Positions 40,137 to 49,028 are shown, numbered from the stretch's first letter. The stretch: DNA of 64,000 nucleotides from an uncultured Bacteroidales bacterium (GCA_937886715.1 CAKZZD010000002.1:99659-163658); one strand, 5' to 3'. Notes: a model not told the origin generated them from the sequence alone. Translations and numbers: made by a program.

Positions 40137-41393
40137 ATGAAAATCCTTCATATTGCCCCCTATCTTACCATCAATTCCAAGCCAGAGTTTACACGAAACA
40201 AGACAGGCTTTGGGTATATGGTGTATGATATAGCCCGTAGTGTAGGAGAGATGGCGGAGGTTGAAGTGGTGGCCTCCGATGTCCGGTACAAGGAATTTGG
40301 ACAAGGTGGCGTGAGATTTCTGGGCGTGTCATACGGGGAAATGTTGCGAAATCTTTTCCGTTGTGTTCCCCTTGGTGTTTTGTTTTCTTTGCTAAAGAAA
40401 TATAAAATGCCACGGGGGGCGGCTTTGCGACTCGTATATTACTGGCTTCTCTCCGGCTATATCTCAAGGGTTATCACTGAAGGGAGATATGATATCGTTC
40501 ATGTCCACGGGTGCGGTTTTTTCACTGAGATATGGATGCAGGTGTGCCGTCGTTTAGGCCAGAAATTTATCGTTACCCTTCATGGGCTAAACTCCTTTTC
40601 GGATACTGTCAGCCTCAATGCTGCCGGCAAGCAGTATGAACGCGATTTCCTTCAACGTGTCGCAAACGGAGAAATCCCCATCACAGTGATCAGTTCCGGA
40701 ATGAAACACATCATCGAGAAAACCTTTGGGATGAAGGACTGCGCGAATATCAAGGTCGTCTGTAACTCATTCTCCTTCGGTGAATGCTTGAGCAGTGGAA
40801 AAAAAAGGACAGGGTCAACTATAAGAGAATTAAATAACATTCCCCCGGGCGGGAAGATCCTGCTCTATGTGGGTAACATCAGTGTAAGAAAAAACCAGCA
40901 ACAGATGGTTGACGCTTATGCCCTTTTGCCTGATCATATTCGTAAGAACACTTGGGTGCTTTTCTGTGGCAGACCTTCTCAAGACGGAAGTTTTGAGAGA
41001 GCCGTCAAAGAAAGTCCTTTTGAAAACCATCTTGTGCTCTGCGGGATCGTAAAAAAGGAGGCTATTGCAGCTTACTATAAAGAGGCGGACGGCGTGGTTC
41101 TTCTGAGCATTGCTGAAGGTTTCGGACTGAGTCTCATCGAGGGGATGCACTTTGGCGTTCCTTGTGCCATGTTCACGGATATGGATGCCTTTGAAGACAT
41201 ATATGATTCTTGCGCAGTCGTTCCCATCGCGGATCGTGATAATGCTGCCGTGGCATCTGCGATAGGCAAACTTCTGGAAACAAGTTGGGATAAAGCCACC
41301 ATCAAGAGTTACTCGCAGAAGTTTGAAAATGGAGCTATGGCGCATAACTATATAGATGTCTATACCAAGTTGAAACAGAATGAACTACTTTAA
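40137..41393 (+). CDS. Glycosyltransferase family 4
   Basis: A 418-residue GT4/GT-B enzyme. Start at ATG 40137 gives MKILHIAPYLTINSKP; an ATG at 40128 is also in frame. Diagnostic segments: YDIVHVHGCGFFTEIWM, FIVTLHGLNSFS, KILLYVGNISVRKNQQQMVD and the C-terminal donor-binding block GVVLLSIAEGFGLSLIEGMH with the E-x7-E pattern. It transfers a sugar from an activated donor to the growing lipid-linked unit. It overlaps the next gene by 14 bp. Confidence 0.85.
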   Translation: MKILHIAPYLTINSKPEFTRNKTGFGYMVYDIARSVGEMAEVEVVASDVRYKEFGQGGVRFLGVSYGEMLRNLFRCVPLGVLFSLLKKYKMPRGAALRLVYYWLLSGYISRVITEGRYDIVHVHGCGFFTEIWMQVCRRLGQKFIVTLHGLNSFSDTVSLNAAGKQYERDFLQRVANGEIPITVISSGMKHIIEKTFGMKDCANIKVVCNSFSFGECLSSGKKRTGSTIRELNNIPPGGKILLYVGNISVRKNQQQMVDAYALLPDHIRKNTWVLFCGRPSQDGSFERAVKESPFENHLVLCGIVKKEAIAAYYKEADGVVLLSIAEGFGLSLIEGMHFGVPCAMFTDMDAFEDIYDSCAVVPIADRDNAAVASAIGKLLETSWDKATIKSYSQKFENGAMAHNYIDVYTKLKQNELL

Positions 41394-42522
41394 GATTCTC
41401 CGGTTCCTTCAGAAAGGAGACAAGGGACTATTTGATATTCCAGTTGAGGAACAAAGGCAGTATTTGAATTCTTTGGGAGAGCCCCAAGATGATATTGACA
41501 GAAGCTACAAGCAGTATCTCTGCCAGAATTTCTTTGTGCCTATATGGAAGGTTTGTATGTTCAATGTCGCAGCTGCTTTAGTGGTGCCTTTGGTGGTGCT
41601 GTTCTATATCTTCAAGGGGCTTTTCGTGAGGAAAGGGGAGCCAGTGAATGCAATCATCGAAAAGAAAGGGATGGAAGTGGTTATTCCAGCCGTTGTGAAG
41701 GACAAGTATCAGCCCGACAGCCGTTTCTGGAACGAGTCATCCTCTATGTCACTGAGAGATATTGGTTTCTTCTTGAAGCTGGTGGCAAGAAGCCCGCATC
41801 ATCCTTATTTTGTCTTGAAGGCGATGATGAATGTGGTGCGTTACAGTGATATGATCAGACAACACTCACCAAGCGTGATGATTGAGTTTGGAGAGTTCTC
41901 TTTCAGCAGTTCTATCCTAACGGCGTATTGTCACCGGTATGGTATCAAGCATGTTGACATTATGCACGGCGAAAAGCTGTGGTTCATACGCGATGCGTAC
42001 TTTCATTATGACGAGTGCTATGTGTGGGATGAGTATTATGCCAATCTGTTCAGAAGTCTCAAGGCCGAACCTACACAGTTCCGCGTTGCTTTGCCTCCAT
42101 CTATGCAAATAGATACAGACACGCATATTAACCCTGATGCTTATGCCGATTATAAGTATTATCTGGCATTATACTCGGAGGCTCAGATTGCCAGCATAGT
42201 TCGTTCGATGGGCTTCGTCAAGCAGGAAGGCAAAACCGTGAAATACCGTCCTCATCCTCGTTATAGTGACATGGAACTATTGAGGAAGTATGTCGCAGAA
42301 GATGAAATAGAGTATCCCTCAAAAGTCGGTATCATAGACTCCATCTCCAATTTGGAATATGCCGTGGGTTCCTACACAACGGTTTTAAGTCAGGCTTTCT
42401 TCTCTGGGAAGCATGTGGTATTAGATGATATGACCTATCATCAGCAATATGAAGACTTGAAAAAGATGAGGTATATCCTTGCAAGTGAGAATTTGAATAC
42501 ATTATCAAAACGACAGGCATGA
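41380..42522 (+). CDS. Putative glycosyltransferase, sialyl/polysialyltransferase-like
   Basis: A 380-residue protein. HYGIKHVDI-like GIKHVDIMHGEKLWFIRDAY, then DECYVWDEYYANLF, KTVKYRPHPRYSDMELLRKY and YAVGSYTTVLSQAFFSGKHV follow the plan of GT-B sialyltransferase-like families (GT52 and POLYST), where a lone His-Pro motif and a final G-S-x-S/T-T loop bind CMP. One N-terminal hydrophobic segment (FNVAAALVVPLVVLFYIF) may anchor it. A CMP-nonulosonic acid operon lies downstream, which would supply a donor. Family placement is tentative. Confidence 0.5.
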   Translation: MNYFKILRFLQKGDKGLFDIPVEEQRQYLNSLGEPQDDIDRSYKQYLCQNFFVPIWKVCMFNVAAALVVPLVVLFYIFKGLFVRKGEPVNAIIEKKGMEVVIPAVVKDKYQPDSRFWNESSSMSLRDIGFFLKLVARSPHHPYFVLKAMMNVVRYSDMIRQHSPSVMIEFGEFSFSSSILTAYCHRYGIKHVDIMHGEKLWFIRDAYFHYDECYVWDEYYANLFRSLKAEPTQFRVALPPSMQIDTDTHINPDAYADYKYYLALYSEAQIASIVRSMGFVKQEGKTVKYRPHPRYSDMELLRKYVAEDEIEYPSKVGIIDSISNLEYAVGSYTTVLSQAFFSGKHVVLDDMTYHQQYEDLKKMRYILASENLNTLSKRQA

Positions 42523-43038
42523 TAAGGATTATTATGTTTTTAGTGACACAATATAGAAAACTGAGGTCACAAGTAGCGACGCTAATTTTACACAAAAGAT
42601 GTAAGAGTTATGGTTCTTGTGTTAGTGCTGCAAGAATTCCACATATTGGCTCAGAAGTTGCACTTGAAGTGGGGCAACACGTTGGTTTTAATGGGTTTAC
42701 GGCAACTGGCTGGGGGGGTAAAAATAGGTAGCTATTTCCACTCAGGAACCAATGTGAAGATTATGCTTGGGAGCCACGACTATGACCACGGAGATAAGAT
42801 TCCATACGGAGCTACCTATACACGTAAGCAAGTGGTGATTGATGACTTTGTATGGCTGGGTTCTGATGTCATCATTTCAGGAAATGTACATATAGGCGAA
42901 GGAGCTATTGTTGCAATTGGCTCTGTTGTAGTTAAAGATGTCCCGAGGTGTGCTATCGTTGGAGGAAACCCTGCAAAAGTGATCAAGTATCGTGATATTG
43001 AGCACTTCGAGAAATTAAAAGCAGAAGGAAAGTTTTAA
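42519..43038 (+). pseudogene. Left-handed beta-helix acyltransferase, switched out of frame at a G7 tract
   Basis: From ATG 42519 the frame gives MIRIIMFLVTQYRKLRSQVA, PHIGSEVALEVGQHVGFNGF and TATGWGG, then stops after a run of seven G (42712-42718). The next frame continues VKIGSYFHSGTNVKIMLGSH, DYDHGDKIPYGATY, VWLGSDVIISGNVHIGEGAI and VVKDVPRCAIVGGNPAKVIK, a hexapeptide-repeat O-acetyltransferase of about 172 residues. Six or nine G would restore it. It is best read as a phase-variable acetyltransferase in the OFF state, though a sequencing error is possible. It begins at an ATGA overlap with the preceding gene. Confidence 0.8.
42712..42718 (+). repeat. Poly-G tract, 7 bases, in the acetyltransferase gene (OFF frame)
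   Basis: Seven G between T and TAAAAATAGG. With seven the frame ends 4 codons later; with six or nine it joins the downstream part of the gene. Confidence 0.9.
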
Positions 43039-43046
43039 ATGTAAGT

Positions 43047-43835
43047 ATGGCCAACGATTTAGTATCTATCATAATGCCTTCATTCAACTGCGGGCAGTTT
43101 GTGGAGGATACCATCCGCAGTGTGCAGGCACAGACATACCAGAACTGGGAGATTATCTTCATGGATGACTGCTCGACGGATAACACCATCCGTTTAGTGT
43201 CGGAAATGAGAGATAAAGATTCGAGAATCCACCTCTATCAGAACAGGTGTAACCTGGGTGCTGCTGTGTCTCGCAACAATGCTCTACAAGAGGCCCAAGG
43301 CAGGTGGATAGCTTTTTTGGACAGCGATGACCAGTGGGAACCGACAAAACTGGAGAAGCAGGTGCGATTTATGGAGCAGAACGGGTATAAGTTCTCTTAT
43401 ACAGCATATCAGGAAATGGATGCTGAAGGCGTTCTGACAGGTGTCGTAGTCTCTGGACCTAAGCACGTAACCAAGGCTGGGATGTTTGCCTTCTGCTGGC
43501 CAGGATGCCTGACGGTGATGTATGATGCCGCTGCCATAGGCTTAATACAGATTGAGGACATCAAGAAGAACAACGACTATGCGATGTGGCTGAAGGTCTG
43601 CAAGAAAGCTGATTGCTATTTGCTACCGGAGGTGCTGGCGAAGTATCGACGGGGACGCAGCGGTTCAGTGAGTTCGCACGGCATCAGTACGATGATAAAG
43701 TGGCACTACAAACTGTTTCGCGAGGCTGAGAAAATGGGGGCCTTGTCATCGTTGTGGCATACGGGAGTGAACCTTGTGTGCGGATTCTACAAGAAAATGA
43801 GATACGTAAAGAATACAACAAAAGAACAAAAATAG
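43047..43835 (+). CDS. Glycosyltransferase family 2
   Basis: A 262-residue GT-A enzyme: VSIIMPSFNCGQFVEDTIRS at the start, WEIIFMDDCSTDNT with the nucleotide-binding Asp pair, GAAVSRNNALQEAQGRWIAF, LDSDDQW (DxD metal site) and a later WLKVCKKADCYLLPEVLAKY. The start is 9 bp after the acetyltransferase gene. It adds one residue of the glycan repeat; donor and linkage are not readable. Confidence 0.88.
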   Translation: MANDLVSIIMPSFNCGQFVEDTIRSVQAQTYQNWEIIFMDDCSTDNTIRLVSEMRDKDSRIHLYQNRCNLGAAVSRNNALQEAQGRWIAFLDSDDQWEPTKLEKQVRFMEQNGYKFSYTAYQEMDAEGVLTGVVVSGPKHVTKAGMFAFCWPGCLTVMYDAAAIGLIQIEDIKKNNDYAMWLKVCKKADCYLLPEVLAKYRRGRSGSVSSHGISTMIKWHYKLFREAEKMGALSSLWHTGVNLVCGFYKKMRYVKNTTKEQK

Positions 43836-43843
43836 TATTTTAC

Positions 43844-45124
43844 ATGGAAAGACGTAAAGAAAGAATACTGCTTTGCCTTTGCCACATGTCGGGCAATGAG
43901 AGTAAGTTTGTACAGGAAGCATTTGATACCAATTGGGTAGTGCCTCTGGGACCGAATGTGGACGGGTTTGAGAAAGACCTGGAAGAGTTCGTTAACCAAA
44001 ACGATAACGAAAACGAAAAGTTATCGAAGAGAGTTGTTGCACTGAGCGCAGGTACGGCAGCGGTGCACCTAGGGCTTTTGGCCTGTGGCGTAGGCCCCGG
44101 CGATGAGGTGCTGGTGCAGAGCTTCACCTTCTGCGCATCGTCGCACCCGATTACCTACCTTGGGGCTACTCCTGTGTTCATTGACTCGGAGAAGGATACC
44201 TGGAATATGGATCCGGAACTGCTGGAAACGGCCATCAAAGACCGCATCGCCAAAACGGGCAGGAAGCCCAAGGCTATTGTGCCTGTGGCATTGTATGGTA
44301 TGCCGTACAAGATTGACCGCATTATGGAGATTGCCAACCGCTACGGGATTCCTGTGGTGGAAGATGCGGCTGAGGGCTTCGGCTCCAGGTTCAACGGTCA
44401 GGTGCTGGGTACGTTCGGCAAATACGGTGTGCTAAGCTTCAATGGCAACAAGATGATTACGACGAGCGGTGGAGGTGCACTCATTACAGCCAATGATGAT
44501 GAGTGGCGCGAGATCATGATGTACGCTACCCAGTACCGCGAGAGCTACCCGTACTACCAGCACGAGAAGATAGGCTTTAACTACCGTATGAGTAACATCT
44601 GTGCTGGTATTGGTCGTGGACAGATGACCATTGTGGATGAGCATATCGCTCATCATAAGCACGTGCAGGCGCTCTACGAGGAACTACTGAAAGACGTTCC
44701 TGGTATCAAGGTTCACAGTCAGCCTGCTACCGGCGAGTATGACAGCAACTATTGGCTCTGCACGATAACGATTGACGAGAACGTTAAGGTCAAGGGGCAG
44801 GAGAATGCTTACAAACAAGTTGTGACAGGAGCCGTGGGCGGTGCAGCCGGTGTCATTCACGCTGCCAAGAGCGCTCATACTGACTGTGAGCCAAATGATA
44901 ATGTAGAGGCCTTGCGTATGGGCCTTGATGCACTTAACGTCGAAGCCCGTCCGCTGTGGAAGCCGATGCACAAGCAGCCCGTTTATAAGGATGCACCAGC
45001 ATGCGTCAATGGTGTGAGCGAGGCGCTGTTCAAGGTGGGCATGTGTTTGCCTGCCGGGCCGTATGTGAGTGATGATGAGGTGAGGTTTATTTGTGATGCG
45101 ATTAAGGAATTGATTGAGAAGTAA
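43844..45124 (+). CDS. DegT/DnrJ/EryC1 aminotransferase, LegC-like
   Basis: A 426-residue PLP aminotransferase; ATG 43844 preferred over an in-frame start at 43754 inside the GT2 gene. FDTNWVVPLGPNVDGFEKDL, SAGTAAVHLGLLACGVGPGD, VEDAAEGFGSRFNGQVLGTF and SFNGNKMITTSGGGALITAN (PLP-binding Lys in NGNK) are typical of enzymes that aminate 4-keto sugars (LegC/PglE). A stretch NQNDNENEKLSK near residue 48 looks like a short AACGAT-derived insert. It opens the nonulosonic acid operon and should follow the legB-like dehydratase at 10304 in the pathway. A similar gene starts at 63924. Confidence 0.85.
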   Translation: MERRKERILLCLCHMSGNESKFVQEAFDTNWVVPLGPNVDGFEKDLEEFVNQNDNENEKLSKRVVALSAGTAAVHLGLLACGVGPGDEVLVQSFTFCASSHPITYLGATPVFIDSEKDTWNMDPELLETAIKDRIAKTGRKPKAIVPVALYGMPYKIDRIMEIANRYGIPVVEDAAEGFGSRFNGQVLGTFGKYGVLSFNGNKMITTSGGGALITANDDEWREIMMYATQYRESYPYYQHEKIGFNYRMSNICAGIGRGQMTIVDEHIAHHKHVQALYEELLKDVPGIKVHSQPATGEYDSNYWLCTITIDENVKVKGQENAYKQVVTGAVGGAAGVIHAAKSAHTDCEPNDNVEALRMGLDALNVEARPLWKPMHKQPVYKDAPACVNGVSEALFKVGMCLPAGPYVSDDEVRFICDAIKELIEK

Positions 45125-45135
45125 GCAATTGAAGT

Positions 45136-45627
45136 ATGGAAGAGCTAACCTACAAGGTGGCAACGATGCAGGATTACGATGATTTTTATAAAATCAAGTG
45201 TGATCCCGAGAATGTGAAATGGAGTGGTTTCGCAAACGCCCCTGACTACGAACGGATGAAAGAATGGTTCCGTCAGCAGTTGGAGGGTAACAAGCGTACT
45301 ATTTACCTCTGCTATTGGAAAGGAGAGGTCTGTGGGTTCTTCTATTTGGATAAGCTTTCGGATAAGGAGTTTGAAGCTGCATCTTCAGGAGTACTAAAAG
45401 AATATACCGGCAGAGGCATTGGTACTTGGCTGGTAAAAAAAAGAATTGAGCTTGCTCAAGAGCAAGGAGCAGAGACTATATCTACTTGGGTAGCTGATGA
45501 TAATCCACGTAGTTGGAAACGATTCGACAATCTTGGGTTTCAAAAGACTGATACCCAGGAGGATAGAGAATTTATAGGGGGGGGTATAAAAGTCTTCCAC
45601 AAGTGGGTTTTGTCGCTGAAGAAATAG
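45136..45627 (+). CDS. GNAT N-acetyltransferase with G8 tract near its end (LegH candidate)
   Basis: A 163-residue GNAT: WKGEVCGFFYLDKLSDKEFE, VLKEYTGRGIGTWLVKKRIE (acetyl-CoA loop R/Q-x-x-G-x-G/A) and NPRSWKRFDNLGFQK. Lying between the aminotransferase and the NeuC-type epimerase, it fits the N-acetylation step after LegC. Eight G (45577-45584) lie 13 codons before its stop. With eight the end is IKVFHKWVLSLKK; with nine the frame would continue into the GNAT fragment at 45603-45863, with seven it would stop at once. So the C-terminus is potentially switchable. Confidence 0.75.
   Translation: MEELTYKVATMQDYDDFYKIKCDPENVKWSGFANAPDYERMKEWFRQQLEGNKRTIYLCYWKGEVCGFFYLDKLSDKEFEAASSGVLKEYTGRGIGTWLVKKRIELAQEQGAETISTWVADDNPRSWKRFDNLGFQKTDTQEDREFIGGGIKVFHKWVLSLKK
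45577..45584 (+). repeat. Poly-G tract, 8 bases, in the GNAT gene
   Basis: Eight G between ATA and TATAAAAG. Three frames give three ends: a normal stop (8), fusion with the next GNAT fragment (9) and early stop (7). Confidence 0.9.
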
Positions 45628-45863
45628 GCTATGCTGTTTTGACAGAGTATTCTGGCCGGGGTATTGGAACTGATATAGTGCAATATGCCACCGAGATAAG
45701 CGATGCTTTAATGTTATACGCATGGGTATCAGAAAAGAATAGAGCTTCAGAAAGGTGTTTCGAAAAGAATGGCTTTCAGAAATGTGATGCAAAAGAAGAA
45801 CGATTTATGAATGCATTCAATGAGATACATTATTTTTATTGTTGGACAAAAATAATAGGATGA
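45603..45863 (+). pseudogene. C-terminal GNAT fragment in the next frame
   Basis: The frame contains VGFVAEEIGYAVLTEYSGRG, IGTDIVQYATEI and SEKNRASERCFEKNGFQKCD, the second half of a GNAT acetyltransferase, with no first half of its own. The frame is open leftward to the G8 tract of the upstream GNAT gene, so it can be read only by a frame change there, or by start at an internal GTG. It overlaps the next gene start by 4 bp. Either a remnant of a second acetyltransferase or an alternative C-terminal module. Confidence 0.6.
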
Positions 45864-46975
45864 AAAAAATCTGTATCATCACTGCCGCCCGCTCCGAATA
45901 TGGCCTGCTGAAATGGGTCATGGACGGAGTACACAACGACCCAGAACTAGAGTTGCAACTGGTTGTCACGGGAGCACACCTCAGTGAGAAACACGGGAAA
46001 ACTGTCCGCTTTATTGAAGAGGACGGCTATCCCATAGCTGCCCGTGTGGATATGCATCTGGCCTCGGACAACCGGCAGGACATAGTGCGTTCCATGGGGC
46101 ATTGCTCCTTTGGTATGGCAGACGTATTGGCAGATTTGGGCCCAGGCATTGTGGTGGTCCTAGGTGACCGCTATGAACTGTTGCCTATCGTGAGCGCAGC
46201 ACTGGTAATGGGAATCCCAGTTGCCCATATCTCGGGTGGCGATGTGACAGAGGGCGCCATTGATAACGAAGTACGGAATGCAGTGTCGATGATGTCCACA
46301 CTCCATTTCCCTGGTGTGGAGAGTTCAGCGGAGAATCTCAGGCGAATGCTGGGCGAGGATGCCCGCATCTATACCGCCGGAGAACCCGGACTGGAGAGCT
46401 TCCTTCGATTCGATTTGATGTCGAGAAAAGAACTGGCCGATAGCATTGGATTGGATACTGACAAGCCTTGGTGTCTGGTGACGCTCCACTCGGAGACAAA
46501 GTTGGGTCTGGAGGAGAATCTGGAAATGGTACGGAATCTCTTTGAGGAGATGCAGCAGGTAGAAGACACGCAGTTTGTCATCAGTAAGGCCAATGCAGAC
46601 TTTGGAGGAGTTCAAATCAATGACTTCTGGGACGAGGCAGTGAAACAAGATACAGACAAATATCATCTTTTCACATCCTTGGGACAGAGACGCTACCTGA
46701 GCTTTATGCAACAGGCAGCGGGAGTGATCGGGAACTCCTCCAGCGGCATCGTGGAGGCACCATTCCTAGGTATTCCCGTTGTCAATATCGGTGACAGGCA
46801 GAAAGGCAGACACCTGTGCAATAATGTCATCCAATGTGATAGAAGCCGGAACGGGATTCATAGCGCAATTGAAAAGATGCTTCAGCAGCCCAAGATAGTG
46901 GACACATACTATGGTGACGGACACACTGCTGCGGGGATTATCCAACACATCAAAGATTACCTGAATGAGAAGTAG
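45860..46975 (+). CDS. UDP-N-acetylglucosamine-type 2-epimerase (hydrolysing), NeuC/LegG
   Basis: A 371-residue hydrolysing epimerase; ATG 45860 gives KKICIITAARSEYGLLKWVM, the family start. VVLGDRYELLPIVSAALVMG, HISGGDVTEGAIDNEVRNAV, WCLVTLHSETKLGLEENLEM and GVIGNSSSGIVEAPFLGIPV match NeuC/LegG/PtmC. The enzyme opens the nucleotide sugar to give the free 2-epimer hexosamine used by the NeuB-type synthase downstream. Aminotransferase and GNAT genes just before it favour the LegG role (2,4-diacetamido substrate) over plain NeuC. It overlaps the next gene by 11 bp. Confidence 0.85.
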   Translation: MKKICIITAARSEYGLLKWVMDGVHNDPELELQLVVTGAHLSEKHGKTVRFIEEDGYPIAARVDMHLASDNRQDIVRSMGHCSFGMADVLADLGPGIVVVLGDRYELLPIVSAALVMGIPVAHISGGDVTEGAIDNEVRNAVSMMSTLHFPGVESSAENLRRMLGEDARIYTAGEPGLESFLRFDLMSRKELADSIGLDTDKPWCLVTLHSETKLGLEENLEMVRNLFEEMQQVEDTQFVISKANADFGGVQINDFWDEAVKQDTDKYHLFTSLGQRRYLSFMQQAAGVIGNSSSGIVEAPFLGIPVVNIGDRQKGRHLCNNVIQCDRSRNGIHSAIEKMLQQPKIVDTYYGDGHTAAGIIQHIKDYLNEK

Positions 46976-47999
46976 AGTTATAGGCGGAGAGTTTGATTTG
47001 CGCACTATGCCGGAGCAGGCACACAGACCGCAGGGATACTATTGTTATTCCTCGGGAAGGGCTGCGTTGTATCAAATCTTGATGTCCATCAAACTGACCA
47101 CTTTCAAGGTTTGGCTGCCCGACTGGTTGTGTGAGTCGATGATAGATGCTGTAAAGCGGACAGGGCTTGAGTATCGTTTTTATGAACTTGGCCCAGATCT
47201 AAGGATGGATGTCGGGCGTTTCGTGGAGAAGAACCGGCCAGTCAGCGAAAACGATGTTATTGTGCTGGTGAACTACTTCGGATTAGTTGATGTTGAGAAA
47301 ACAATAGCAGAACTACACGCTTTAAGGGTTGAGTCAGTGATAGTTGAGGATGATGTTCAGGCGTTGTTCGCTTTTCTGGATGACTCGGTTAGACATACTG
47401 CTGACTACCGTTTTACGAGCCTTAGGAAAACGATTGCCGCTCCTGATGGAGGACTGGTCTCCACTAGCAGGCAGATGCCCCTTGTAAAAAAGGAGAACTC
47501 TTTTTCTCCCTATAAATTGAAAGGTGCGCTAATAAAAGGAGCCGCTGATGAGACAACGGATGATGCTGAGTATCTTGACTTGTTTGAGCGAGGTGAGGAA
47601 CTGATAGAGAATAACTATGAGAGTGCAATAAGCGGAGAGGCTTCTGCCATTTTCGCAGTGACTGATTTGGCAGACGTTGCAGACAAACGGAGGAAAAACG
47701 CTCACTATTTGACATTGAGATTGGAAGAAATGGGAATAGAACCGTTGCTGAAATGCAGTGGGAATCAAGTACCTTTGTTTGTGCCTATTATGATTGATAA
47801 TAGGGATGCTGTGCGCAAGGAACTGCGCAGGAACGGGATTTTTTGCCCTGTCCACTGGCCGTTACGGAAGGATATGGAAGGCTTGACTATGGGGAGACGG
47901 ATGGCAGAAAAAGAATTGTCGCTGGTTATTGACCAGCGGTATAATCAAGAAGATATGGATAGCATCGTGCAGGTGCTGAAAGATACATTATGGAAGTAG
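46965..47999 (+). CDS. DegT-fold PLP-dependent protein of the nonulosonic acid operon
   Basis: A 344-residue protein with the fold type I plan: YCYSSGRAALYQILMSIKLT, KVWLPDWLCESMID, ENDVIVLVNYFGLVDVEKTI, VIVEDDVQALFAF and FTSLRKTIAAPDGGLVSTS, the last holding the candidate PLP Lys. It ends with CPVHWPLRKDMEG, as in DegT-like sugar enzymes. It overlaps both neighbours by 10-11 bp. An extra aminotransferase-like step is not part of the basic legionaminic pathway, so it may make an amino-decorated variant or the acceptor group used by the next enzyme. Confidence 0.7.
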   Translation: MRSRVIGGEFDLRTMPEQAHRPQGYYCYSSGRAALYQILMSIKLTTFKVWLPDWLCESMIDAVKRTGLEYRFYELGPDLRMDVGRFVEKNRPVSENDVIVLVNYFGLVDVEKTIAELHALRVESVIVEDDVQALFAFLDDSVRHTADYRFTSLRKTIAAPDGGLVSTSRQMPLVKKENSFSPYKLKGALIKGAADETTDDAEYLDLFERGEELIENNYESAISGEASAIFAVTDLADVADKRRKNAHYLTLRLEEMGIEPLLKCSGNQVPLFVPIMIDNRDAVRKELRRNGIFCPVHWPLRKDMEGLTMGRRMAEKELSLVIDQRYNQEDMDSIVQVLKDTLWK

Positions 48000-49024
48000 A
48001 AATCAGAAACTACTGGAATGACTTGCTGGAATCATTTCCGCCGACGTTGAAGGATATATATTTTACGGAAGAATACGTAAAGCTATATCAGACCGAGGCT
48101 GAGAAGGCAGAATGCTTTGTGTGCAGGGATGGGGACAAGGTGATGCTCTTCCCGTTCCTGTCGCGCAGGTTCGAGTTTCAGGGTGTACAATATAAAGACT
48201 TTGAAACCGCCTACGGATATGGTGGTCCGGTTTGCAATTGCGAGGACAGGAACTTCTTGGGTAAGTCCTTGACCGCATTTAAGGAGTATTGCTCTGCCAA
48301 TGGCTATGTGGCTGGATTTGTTCGATTCCATCCGCTTTTGCAGAACCAGGATTGCTTTGAGACCATCGGAAGTTTGCTTGCCGAGCGCAAAACAGTAGCC
48401 ATTGATCTGGACCAGCCGATGGATGACGTGTGGAAGAATGAAATCCACTCGAAGAACCGTAATGTGATTCGTAAGGCAGAAAAAGCTGGCTGTCGTTTCA
48501 TTGTGGATGAGAAGTATGAGCATCTTCAGAACTTCATCAGACTCTATGATGCCACGATGGACAAGCTCTCGGCAGACGGATTCTATTACTTCGATGATAC
48601 CTACTATGAGAGTCTTGTCAAGGGGATTCCCAACAGTTTCCTGGGATGCGTGGAAGATGCCGAAGGGAAGATTATCTCTGCTGCCATTTTTATGTATAGC
48701 GGACCTTACGGACATTATCACCTTTCTGGCAGTGACAAAAGTCAGCTGGCCTTGTCGCCCAACAACTTTATGCTGTGGAATGCCGCTGGGGAATTGCAGA
48801 AACGGGGGGTGAAGAGGTTCCATCTTGGCGGTGGTACGAACAGCGATGAAGAGAACTCTTTGTTCCTGTTCAAGCGGCGTTTTTCAAAAGATACTTGCCA
48901 GTTCTATATTGGGAAGCTGATCTTCAATGAAGGAGTGTATGACCGCCTGTGTGAGGATTGGGAACAGGGGAATCCCGACAAGGCTGCGCATTATAAACAT
49001 CATTTGCTGAAATATAAATACTGA
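47990..49024 (+). CDS. FemAB-like/GNAT-fold acyltransferase
   Basis: A 344-residue two-domain protein: YFTEEYVKLYQTEAEKAECF, VQYKDFETAYGYGGPVCNCE, WKNEIHSKNRNVIRKAEKAG and FYIGKLIFNEGVYDRLCEDW, plus GHYHLSGSDKSQLALSPNNF and KRGVKRFHLGGGTNSDEENS. The N-R-N-x-I-R-K-A-x-K-A-G motif and the G-x-x-Y-H-L-S-G-S segment are typical of the FemAB/Acetyltransf_6 family that transfers amino acids or acyl groups. In this operon it probably modifies an amine of the nonulosonic acid. It overlaps the preceding gene by 10 bp. Confidence 0.75.
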   Translation: MEVEIRNYWNDLLESFPPTLKDIYFTEEYVKLYQTEAEKAECFVCRDGDKVMLFPFLSRRFEFQGVQYKDFETAYGYGGPVCNCEDRNFLGKSLTAFKEYCSANGYVAGFVRFHPLLQNQDCFETIGSLLAERKTVAIDLDQPMDDVWKNEIHSKNRNVIRKAEKAGCRFIVDEKYEHLQNFIRLYDATMDKLSADGFYYFDDTYYESLVKGIPNSFLGCVEDAEGKIISAAIFMYSGPYGHYHLSGSDKSQLALSPNNFMLWNAAGELQKRGVKRFHLGGGTNSDEENSLFLFKRRFSKDTCQFYIGKLIFNEGVYDRLCEDWEQGNPDKAAHYKHHLLKYKY

Positions 49025-49028
49025 GATA

